From an uncultured Oscillibacter sp. (GTDB lineage Bacteria; Bacillota; Clostridia; Oscillospirales; Oscillospiraceae), in assembly GCA_946183175.1 (NCBI GenBank), contig CAMHBH010000014.1:1-22928 (forward strand): a stretch of 22,928 nucleotides of DNA, in the 5' to 3' direction. Below the pieces are notes generated by a model that worked only from the letters and a program-made list of their open reading frames with translations, did no database searches and was not told where the DNA came from. The position numbers and the translations under genes were made by a program. Positions 17,101 to 22,928 of this stretch are shown here, one piece after another (the stretch's first letter is position 1; each line of letters opens with the position of its first letter).

Positions 17101-18346
17101 TCATGTCGTTGCTGATGATGAAATCGAACATACTGCGCTGATTGGAACTGAATACCGTCGCGATATTTTTGAGAATCAGCGCGGCGTAGGGGTGAATGGG
17201 TACGATATTCTCCAAATCCTGCTCTTTCAGCCCGGTATGCGTCTGCGTTTTCAGGATGACGTGGCGAACCTGTACAAGCTCTTCATTCAAGGCGGCCTTG
17301 TCTTCCGCCCACTCCGCTTTCAGAATGGGGTCGTTGGAGGTTTTCATCGCCTGCGCCATCAGGCGGAACGCCATATTGTCCGGCAGTTCGATTTGTATCG
17401 GAGATTCAAAACGGTCAAGAATCTTGTTTCTTGTCGCCCTGTCCTGAAACAAATCGTTCTTTGCGCCCTCCGTGGCCCCATGCACGACAATCATAAAGTA
17501 GAACGGGTGGGACTGGCTGATTTCAATCAGCGTCTGGAAGCCCGTCAGGCCGAACGGGTGATTCTTGATGAACTCCGAGAACTCGTCCCAGATAAAGAGT
17601 ACCCCGGACAGGCGGTTTTCCTCGATGACGCTTTTAATCCAGTCGGCCATGTCGTTCATGTCGCTGAACAGGCCGTACTGCCCGTTCTCTTTGAGCACCT
17701 TCATGACCTTGCGCATGAGCAGTTCCGTATCCGCGCCCGACGCCGTTTTCAGACGCTCCTCGACTTCCCCGACGCCCATGCCGCTGAAATCCCACAGGTA
17801 TTTCTCCCCGTGAATCAGGGCGTCGAAATAGGCGCGGTTTGCGGAATTGCTCCCCAGCCATTTCAGGAAGGCGTCCTTCATGGACGCGTCGCCCTGGTTC
17901 TCGATTCCGTGCGCCCTCAACGCCGCCGTCATGCTCTGCTGTACGGCGAGAATCAGGTCGGTATCGGTGTGGATGTCGGCGGAGCCGATACGGTGAATGG
18001 TGATGATTCTGCCGCCGTTCTTCAGGGCGACAAACTTATTGCGCAGGTCGTGGCTGAGCTTGAAGTCGTCGAAATAGGCCTCGGTCTCCTCGTCGGAGGC
18101 GTCCAGCAGGGATTTGACGGTCAGCGCGGCGTGGGATTTGCCCGTGCCGTAGGCGCCCTCCACCCATATGGAGCGGTGCGCCGCGCCCGACAGTACCCGG
18201 TGGGTCGTCTCCAGCAGTTTGACGAACGTCTCGTGGGGGTAGAAGCCCTTCCAACTCACTTTCCCCTGTGCGATAAGGTCGGCGGTGACGGCGGCGTAGT
18301 ATTTGGGGTCGATGTTGAAATAGTCCTGATACAGATTCTTCGTCAT
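14129..18346 (-). CDS. brxC: BREX protein BrxC, large P-loop ATPase
   Basis: The protein has 1405 residues from the chosen start. Residues here are counted from an alternative ATG six bases upstream (18352). Walker A GAYGTGKSHAA lies at 66-76 and Walker B VLFIWDEF at 251-258, followed by a long helical, charged remainder (about 600-1400). This is the layout of the BrxC/PglY ATPases of BREX, normally 1100-1400 residues. The opening NLYQDYFNIDPKYYAAV is family-like. ATG at 18346 is preferred: it overlaps the brxP stop as ATGA and lies nine bases after AAAGGAGG, whereas the ATG at 18352 is only three bases from that site. A stretch near 16600-17400 is lower in GC than the ends. BrxC is essential to BREX function. 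Confidence 0.88.
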   Translation of the reverse strand: MTKNLYQDYFNIDPKYYAAVTADLIAQGKVSWKGFYPHETFVKLLETTHRVLSGAAHRSIWVEGAYGTGKSHAALTVKSLLDASDEETEAYFDDFKLSHDLRNKFVALKNGGRIITIHRIGSADIHTDTDLILAVQQSMTAALRAHGIENQGDASMKDAFLKWLGSNSANRAYFDALIHGEKYLWDFSGMGVGEVEERLKTASGADTELLMRKVMKVLKENGQYGLFSDMNDMADWIKSVIEENRLSGVLFIWDEFSEFIKNHPFGLTGFQTLIEISQSHPFYFMIVVHGATEGAKNDLFQDRATRNKILDRFESPIQIELPDNMAFRLMAQAMKTSNDPILKAEWAEDKAALNEELVQVRHVILKTQTHTGLKEQDLENIVPIHPYAALILKNIATVFSSNQRSMFDFIISNDMTDAKGFKWFISEYGAMDDPNLLTVDLLWDFFYGKGRAGLQDEVRGVLECYNRLEGDKLTPDERRVFKTVLLLEAISKSPNAASTKGPQLLIPTDENLDLAFDGTDWQKGKASAIAKGLADKKILFKRALSGGKTEYTVVILPDDIEIYREQVRKSTTTQGLIVTGALMDALTLPPALKQRFLTDATSYDRFTVAAKRMGQETPPERFSVLFTFAMTDVEAQQARQKILQTVNQSGNSLLFVETLTPMGSDLYEQYVDNMAYSLYHAQKNKTQAENFQKQAMSVLSAWRSKIGSGAFMLYDASRKGGERMANLEDLFDALRETDYQRYPYGLEHYPLNSTLYGAYQPAAGAECGIKQETRGAYRNPNKNQSVESALKGAWNVEDYWKDPSKQSLPIVRIKKRVDELVQRGFDSATGQVSVMEILEEMEKPPFGFMPSGITALVLGFTLKEYVREEYFWSDGLNSQPMTVEKMKFAIAGAIAERLNPGKKYRPEYIRAMSADMRAFLKCSAGVFRIPSAQCVSVEGVRDQIRVRMKGFSFPLWCVTYTLDRETLESSVELVRQTLDDYMGIANTANSAVSSESELAERIGKRASENPALARDLERLATSEKCQEGMLAYLAAYRNGELPALAERINDNGAYLEQVRRRFSAGDANWVWNIATANEKIDDVILEYHIVDESCKTLGAFPTLAEVVNAWNAKTNNVRISCEAVESQAGDLAPFLRQLLYIKQGNGIQEQNKTTFYNLLLTQRENFERFYQNQVSYFTRAADAFLSGLEPEEISEIYHDLPKGQFTKPRSAYYNDVENAVAEYKTKRWAKKLRDLWREKTGTKDPVDWSDRYETPLLCMFADAERGEAREIFRVVMSAKPEDSAAKRAMEYLENATFYNRLSDEGARDACFRERVIGDYAVLLRDLRKTRGELLHNLTERPYDWLDNSAVRNELRRLADKEYKLSGCDRAMEIINGMNAEQLRVYLRGKIQDDADFGMQILKGTA

Positions 18347-20754
18347 GCCCATGAACCTCCTTTGAAAAGTTCGAGAACGTCTTGCGCGGTCTTGTTCTCC
18401 CGCAGCGTGATGTTGTCCAGGTCGAGCGTGAAGGACGCGGAGATAAAGTCGGGGTAACTGCTCGTCAGGCCGTTGAGAAGGCGAACCATCGTATTCCGGT
18501 CGAGGCCGAAAATCCGCGTGGGGCTGATTCCGTCGCGCTCAATGCTGTCGTCGAGGAGGGTTTCGAGCGTGAACTGGTAGTAGTGGTCGCAGGCCTCCGC
18601 GAACTTGTACAGGCCGTACAGGACAACTTCCGGAACCGGGTCGTGCCAGTGTCCGCGCGTAATGCTGATGAGCACTCGCTTCTTGGCATTTTCTTTCAAA
18701 ACGCACTGCCCCAGCCCGATGTCGCGTCCCAAAATGGTGTTTGAGGCGAAAATGTTCTTGAATGCGCTGACAATGTGCCCATACGTCGTTTTGGGGTTCG
18801 ACGAATCCACTTCCACAGTCTCACCGACCATGTTAATGAGTTCCTTTTGGGTATAGGTATCTCCGGGGGTCGTGTGTACAATCCACCACTTGAATTGCGG
18901 CGTATAGGCGAGATTGCAGAGCAGAATACCCCATGCGGTGGACGTTTCGATTCCGATAGTGTCGATTGTCGCGCCGAAATCGGTAAAAGTACAGGCGTTT
19001 TTCGTTATCACGCCGCAATCTGAAAGAAAGGCTTTCAGATGCTTGACTTTGTTTCCGCCGAGGTCACTTTCATTCCAAAAATCGCCTTTTTTGGAAAAGT
19101 AATCGACTACCCACTTGTACTCCACGCCCTGATTGTCGTAGCGGTTTACGCTTCCCTGTTGTTCGTCCATTGTGTTTCCTCCTTTTGGTAAACGCAGAGA
19201 ATTTGCTACCAAACAGCCGTGCGCCACGTCATGGCATTTGTGGCAATTCACGCATTTGCTGTCTATGTGGACACGTCCGTTTTCCATCGTGATATATCCG
19301 TAAGGGCAATTCGCCTCACAGACATGACAGGTCATGCAATACGCGGACTTTCGGAGAGCGACTTTCAGCAAAGCCACAAAGTAGATACAATCCTGTGTGC
19401 GGACGTGCGTGTCAACGATAAAAGACTGACAGTCGTCGTAGACCTCCCGTGTGACAATGTAAATTTTCCCATTGTACACGATTTCTACTTGACTTTCCGT
19501 GATTTCGATGACTTTCCCGATAGTTTTTATCCACTCTCTCCACTCCGTGCGCTCACGCAACAGAGTGATGACAACCCGCCCGTTTTCCTCGCTTTCGAGA
19601 CAGTAGTTTTTGGAAATGTTCAATTCCCGTCCGCTTCTGCGCGCTTTCCACCCGCAAGTATCCATAAACTTGCGGCGGTCTGCGGGCGTAGCGAAAACTT
19701 TGGCGGTCGTGTTCAGGATAATGTCCTCGTACTTTCCCGTATAATCCGCGCCCTGATTGGGATTTCCGTAACACGCCTCTTTGAAGAAAAAGTTCTTCTT
19801 TGTTGCCATTGGACATACGAGACACCCGGCGCGACTGTTCCCTGTTTTATAGGTGGCGTTCAAGGGAAGATGTTGTTTGTAAATGTACAAAAACACCTCG
19901 CTGGACGCCCAGTCAATGATAGTGTGGCAACTGTACTGCCCTCTGTGCTTGTCCCCATGACTTATAAAGTCATAGTTCCGTCTCGTTGAGCTCTCGTCGG
20001 CCCGAACGCCCGTAAAGGCCATGCCCCGGAAGGCCGGATTATTTGTCAGCTTGCGGAGGCATAATATCTGCGGCGACGTTTTGTGGACACTGCAACACCA
20101 GCGCAACGTTTGGGAAGGTGGCCCGAACTCGTTCCATGTATAATCAGGGGAATATTCCGATTGCGCCGTTAAAAACTTGATTTCAGCCTGTTTGCACCAA
20201 CGCTTTGTATCTTCAATCAAGTCATAGGTATCGGGAAATTCCATCTTTGTATCGCCGAACACAACAACCAAATCGTCATGCGGCAAAGCCCGCTGTACCA
20301 AGTCCAACGCTACCACGCTGTCCTTGCCTCCGCTGAACGCGACATAGAAAACGTCAATCTTACTCTGATATTGCAGATATGTGTCGTATATCCGTTGAAT
20401 TGTATCATTCGCGAGCGTTTCCATGAGTTCGCGATTTTTCCGGCACATGGCGTCGATGTCCACGAACCGGAGCGGCGCGCCGCCGGGTTCCGGTTCCTCC
20501 CCGAGCACCAGTTCCGGCCTCGTGTACAGCGAGCCGCCTTTCGTACTGGCCACCGGTTTCCCGCGGTAAAAGTAGTGATTCGCCTCCGCCCACAGTAACG
20601 GCGCGTGGTCGTCCCTGGGGTAGTTCCAGTATTGGTCAAAGCCCAGAATATCGAGTTCCCGGTAGTAGACGGGCCGGGGTTCCCTGCTGAATTTGGCCTG
20701 ATTGTTCGACAGGAGCAGTCCGCCGGTCTCGGCGTCCCAAGCGTACTCGTACAC
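18343..20754 (-). CDS. brxP: BREX type 4 protein BrxP: PAPS reductase-like, ferredoxin-like, DUF4007-like fusion
   Basis: The protein has 803 residues from a GTG with AAAGGAGG eight bases upstream. Residues 130-330 form a PAPS-reductase/N-type ATP-pyrophosphatase domain: SGGKDS at 141-146, WCC at 219-221 and GCLVCP at 310-315, as in DndC-like enzymes. Residues 473-514 hold two ferredoxin-like clusters, CX2CX2CX3CP and CX2CX2CX6C. Residues 529-803 form a DUF4007-like domain (LGGNKVKHLKAFL, TDFGATI, FGLDRNTMVRLL). PAPS-reductase relatives act in DNA phosphorothioation, so sulfur or redox chemistry on nucleic acid is inferred. This gene defines BREX type 4. The DUF4007-like part has its own strong ribosome site. 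Base composition is lower in GC than neighbouring genes. The DUF4007 name is less certain than the PAPS reductase call. Confidence 0.85.
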   Translation of the reverse strand: MYEYAWDAETGGLLLSNNQAKFSREPRPVYYRELDILGFDQYWNYPRDDHAPLLWAEANHYFYRGKPVASTKGGSLYTRPELVLGEEPEPGGAPLRFVDIDAMCRKNRELMETLANDTIQRIYDTYLQYQSKIDVFYVAFSGGKDSVVALDLVQRALPHDDLVVVFGDTKMEFPDTYDLIEDTKRWCKQAEIKFLTAQSEYSPDYTWNEFGPPSQTLRWCCSVHKTSPQILCLRKLTNNPAFRGMAFTGVRADESSTRRNYDFISHGDKHRGQYSCHTIIDWASSEVFLYIYKQHLPLNATYKTGNSRAGCLVCPMATKKNFFFKEACYGNPNQGADYTGKYEDIILNTTAKVFATPADRRKFMDTCGWKARRSGRELNISKNYCLESEENGRVVITLLRERTEWREWIKTIGKVIEITESQVEIVYNGKIYIVTREVYDDCQSFIVDTHVRTQDCIYFVALLKVALRKSAYCMTCHVCEANCPYGYITMENGRVHIDSKCVNCHKCHDVAHGCLVANSLRLPKGGNTMDEQQGSVNRYDNQGVEYKWVVDYFSKKGDFWNESDLGGNKVKHLKAFLSDCGVITKNACTFTDFGATIDTIGIETSTAWGILLCNLAYTPQFKWWIVHTTPGDTYTQKELINMVGETVEVDSSNPKTTYGHIVSAFKNIFASNTILGRDIGLGQCVLKENAKKRVLISITRGHWHDPVPEVVLYGLYKFAEACDHYYQFTLETLLDDSIERDGISPTRIFGLDRNTMVRLLNGLTSSYPDFISASFTLDLDNITLRENKTAQDVLELFKGGSWA
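18356..18363 (-). promoter_or_regulatory. Shine-Dalgarno site deciding the brxC start
   Basis: AAAGGAGG lies within the last codons of brxP. Its spacing to ATG 18346 is nine bases and to ATG 18352 only three, which favours the inner ATG and the ATGA overlap with the brxP stop. Confidence 0.7.
19168..19186 (-). promoter_or_regulatory. Internal ribosome-binding site and ATG before the DUF4007-like domain of brxP
   Basis: On the minus strand AAAAGGAGG (19186-19178) is followed by seven bases and an ATG (19170-19168), in frame with brxP at codon 529. The position is the exact boundary between the ferredoxin-like and DUF4007-like parts. In the full protein the site is translated as the linker LPKGGNT. 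Internal initiation would give a separate 275-residue protein. Confidence 0.65.
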
Positions 20755-20762
20755 AGGACATC

Positions 20763-20770
20763 CCTCCTTT
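20763..20770 (-). promoter_or_regulatory. Shine-Dalgarno site deciding the GTG start of brxP
   Basis: AAAGGAGG overlaps the stop codon of the preceding gene and is eight bases from GTG 20754. An ATG at 20761 is in a different, non-coding frame, so the GTG is the start. Confidence 0.8.
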
Positions 20771-22928
20771 AGCCCGATTCGTTTTCGAGTTTTTCGCGGA
20801 GTTGCCGCGCCTCCCGCGCCACTTTGCCGAAATTCGTCCAGCGCTTCCGCGCCTGACACCCCCGCCGCACAATCAGCGCCAGCGCGGATTTCTCGTCGCG
20901 CCAGTCGGGCGAGTGCGCCAGCAGGTCGACAATGACCGATTCGTAGTCTTTGAGCGGGGAGCTTTTCCGGACAATCACGCCGTATACGCCGTTCTCCGAC
21001 GCGCCGGGGCGTTCCAGACGGAATTTCGCGCTCTCTCCCCGCGACAGATAGCTTTCCAGTACGCAGGCATTCCACGGGACTTCCAGCGGCGGGAAGTGCG
21101 CCCACAGGGAAATGTCCTGAATGGGGATGTAGTCGCCGGGGCAGAGGGTATCCAAGGCGGCGTCGGTGTCCGGGACGGAGAAGTGTACCCGCTTCCGGTT
21201 GACGAACTCCGCCTCGGAGACGCGCACCATCTCCCCGAACACGTCGTCCCAGTAGATACCCGAATTGACCTCTTCGGCGAGTTCTTTCAAGTCGGCCAGC
21301 GTCAGGCGCCCGGAACTGCGGCAGTAATCGCGCCAGATTTCGTGCGTGGTGAGTTCATGTCCCTTCTCGCTGACGATTGCGCCCTTGAACGTGAAGCGGT
21401 CGCGGAGCAGTACGCCCAGCGCGTCACGGATTCCGTAGTCCTTGAAAGAAGCGGCGTCGAACGCGGCGGCGGGGCAGTTCCGCTCCAACAGTCCGCGCAG
21501 GTCGCGCGCCGACAGAAAGCCGCGCCGTTCGATTTCGCGGCTCATTGTCCGCGACAGCGTGTCCAGTTCCTCCCGCGAAATCGGGAAGTGCGGCGCGTAG
21601 AAGTACGTTTCCGTGTCCACCCGCACCACGTCGGCGGCGTGCACCAGCGTGAGTTTGATGGTATCCAGCGGCAAATACCAGAGACGCGACTGCAATTCCC
21701 CGTAAGTCAGGGGCTTGTAGCTGTCCCGCATTGCGCGGAGAACCTCCGGGAAGTCGTTTGTACGCCACTCGAAGTCCATGTAGCTGTACCTGTCGACCAG
21801 TTCCGCGGCCCGGCTGTACTTGTCGAACAGCCACCCGCCGCGCTCGTAGAAGTCCGGATTCTTCCCGGACAGCAACAGGGAGCGGAGCGCGTCGGGACTG
21901 TAGACGTTCATCTGTTCGTTGAGTTCCTTCCGGAAGCGCTCGTACACCATCTGTAGGAATACGCACGACGCGCCCTCCCGGTAGGCCTCTTTGATTGCGT
22001 CGTTGATTTCGTTGAGCAGTTCCGTATGGTTGTCGCCGCCCCCGGCGTAGATTCTCCCGTCGACGACGTAGCCGACCTGACGGAGACGCCGCACAAGTTC
22101 GGCGCGTTCCATATCCGGTTCCGCGCCGTAAAGCTCGGCGTAGCGCCGGATGAATTTCTTGACGTGAATGACGTGGTTCAGGCGGAATCCGTCGGGGAAG
22201 TCCTCCCGGAGAATGGCCCGGTAACGTTCCGTCTCCCCCACAGGCGCGGGGTCCGGCGTCGGCGCGGGAGATTCTTCTTTATGCGGCTCCGCGAAAAGGC
22301 CCCGTTCCGTTTCCCTCACGGTTGCGGGTTCAGGCGCGGGCGCGGGGGGTTCTTCTTTGCGCGGCCCCGCGAATTGTTCCCTGCGGAACTCCTCGAAAAT
22401 AGCGCGGTAGCGTTCCTTCTGCGCGGGCACGGGTTTAGGTGTCGGAATTGTCGCGGGAGGTTCTTCTTTACGGGACTCCGCGAGTTGTGCTTTGCGGAAC
22501 TCCGTGAATTTTCTCAGCGCGGCGGAATACTTTTTCCGCTCCTGCGGATTCCCGGCGAGCGCGGGATTGACCCGTATCCGCGTGGCGAGCGACTGCAAAG
22601 CGTTCAGGTCGGATACCTCGAAGATATCCATTTTCAGCAGTCCGTGACTGTTGGCGAAGTCGCCGCACTGCTTCAGGGCACTGCGGTAGGCGTAGGCTGT
22701 GGGGAGGTCGATTCCCTGCGCTTTCATCCAGTCCTGAAAGGCGATTCTGTTTTGTGCGACGATATCCGGTGATTCCTCTGACAGTCGCGCGGCCTCCGTC
22801 GGTGCCTCGTCTCGTACTGGAAGCGGTACCACGTCGGGAAGGGCTTCCGCCTCCGGATTTTCGTCCGTCGACGCTTCAACTTCCGGCGGCTCCTCGTCCT
22901 GTACGGGAAGCGGTACCACGTCGGGAAG
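20769..22928 (-). CDS. Unrecognised modular protein upstream of brxP (N-terminus beyond window)
   Basis: The frame is open to the right edge. Residues are counted from a GTG at 22919 that lies inside a repeat and is not a believable start. Visible parts: acidic/proline-rich repeats (1-55); a helical segment (about 56-145) resembling the core-binding, integrase-N-like domain also fused to some restriction proteins (AYRSALKQCGDFAN, YSAALRKFTEFRKAQL); a linker with three KEEPPAP-type repeats; then about 480 residues (from RYRAILREDFPDGFRL at about 236) of mixed helical segments that suggest tandem winged-helix units, with no recognised catalytic motif. It ends 14 bases before brxP and shares its operon. 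A DNA-sensing, regulatory or effector role is possible but unproven. No function is assigned. Confidence 0.75.
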   Translation of the reverse strand, partial: LPDVVPLPVQDEEPPEVEASTDENPEAEALPDVVPLPVRDEAPTEAARLSEESPDIVAQNRIAFQDWMKAQGIDLPTAYAYRSALKQCGDFANSHGLLKMDIFEVSDLNALQSLATRIRVNPALAGNPQERKKYSAALRKFTEFRKAQLAESRKEEPPATIPTPKPVPAQKERYRAIFEEFRREQFAGPRKEEPPAPAPEPATVRETERGLFAEPHKEESPAPTPDPAPVGETERYRAILREDFPDGFRLNHVIHVKKFIRRYAELYGAEPDMERAELVRRLRQVGYVVDGRIYAGGGDNHTELLNEINDAIKEAYREGASCVFLQMVYERFRKELNEQMNVYSPDALRSLLLSGKNPDFYERGGWLFDKYSRAAELVDRYSYMDFEWRTNDFPEVLRAMRDSYKPLTYGELQSRLWYLPLDTIKLTLVHAADVVRVDTETYFYAPHFPISREELDTLSRTMSREIERRGFLSARDLRGLLERNCPAAAFDAASFKDYGIRDALGVLLRDRFTFKGAIVSEKGHELTTHEIWRDYCRSSGRLTLADLKELAEEVNSGIYWDDVFGEMVRVSEAEFVNRKRVHFSVPDTDAALDTLCPGDYIPIQDISLWAHFPPLEVPWNACVLESYLSRGESAKFRLERPGASENGVYGVIVRKSSPLKDYESVIVDLLAHSPDWRDEKSALALIVRRGCQARKRWTNFGKVAREARQLREKLENESG
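22240..22500 (-). repeat. Three degenerate Pro/Glu-rich repeats in the linker of the unrecognised gene
   Basis: The motifs RKEEPPATIPTPKPV, RKEEPPAPAPEPATV and HKEESPAPTPDPAPV are each followed by a related E(R)YRAI/ETERG segment. They form a flexible linker between the N-terminal helical segment and the C-terminal part. Such tracts often vary in copy number between strains. Confidence 0.75.
22814..22928 (-). repeat. 28-bp direct repeat, 87 bases apart, at the right edge
   Basis: The sequences at 22814-22841 and 22901-22928 differ at one base in 28 and encode LPDVVPLPV in the same frame. The spacing equals 29 codons. The second copy reaches the window edge, so a longer acidic, proline-rich repeat tract probably continues outside. 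Confidence 0.8.

Noticed and set aside
17192..18457. A 421-codon plus-strand frame opposite the start of brxC, and similar ones at 20802-21956 and 22026-22772
   Set aside because: All are opposite clear coding frames and lack starts with ribosome sites or recognisable protein features.
20755..21105. N-terminal extension of brxP into the preceding gene
   Set aside because: It would overlap coding sequence of the upstream gene in another frame; the GTG at 20754 has an ideal ribosome site.
10085..22928. A DNA methyltransferase (PglX) expected in BREX type 1
   Set aside because: No methyltransferase motifs were seen in any frame of the operon; the PAPS-reductase gene instead points to type 4.

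Overview
The window looks like part of a GC-rich (about 60%) Firmicutes chromosome, probably a gut or rumen Clostridia of the Oscillospirales type. The evidence is strong AAAGGAGG ribosome sites, a ZIP transporter and YitT gene of clostridial type, an IS66-family relic, paired CCTCCCCCG palindromes between genes, and a very large surface protein ending in a CFI-box C-terminal domain. The genus cannot be fixed from the sequence alone.

Left part (1-6803): one open frame, cut by the left edge, encodes a giant extracellular protein. It carries 12-residue stalk repeats, three tandem 239-residue modules (two nearly identical), a seven-repeat beta-propeller-like region, an FMN-binding domain with an intact SGAT site, a subtilisin-like protease with complete triad, a GLUG-type repeat region, a Pro/Thr/Asp linker and a CFI-box end.

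Middle part (6804-10077): ordinary and decayed genes. There is a ZIP-family metal transporter (minus), a bacterioferritin-like protein (minus) with a clear TTGACA promoter, a 44-codon fragment of a pyridoxamine-phosphate-oxidase-like gene just behind the ferritin, a frameshifted 3' remnant of an IS66 transposase whose end starts GTAA, and a YitT/DUF2179 membrane protein (plus). Palindromes lie downstream of the giant gene and of the ZIP gene.

Right part (10085-22928, all minus): a tightly packed operon that I read as a type 4 BREX phage-defence system. In transcription order it holds an unrecognised modular protein (cut by the right edge), brxP (PAPS-reductase-like, with two ferredoxin-like cysteine clusters and a fused DUF4007-like domain), brxC (large P-loop ATPase), pglZ (alkaline-phosphatase-fold protein), brxL (AAA+ ATPase without a visible Lon protease domain) and a 70-residue zinc-ribbon protein. 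The genes are joined by two ATGA overlaps and gaps of 12-16 bases. No PglX-type methyltransferase is present, as expected for type 4.

The least explained parts are the two genes that bracket the BREX core (the large upstream protein and the terminal zinc ribbon) and a strong internal ribosome site inside brxP. That site could release the DUF4007-like domain as a separate protein.
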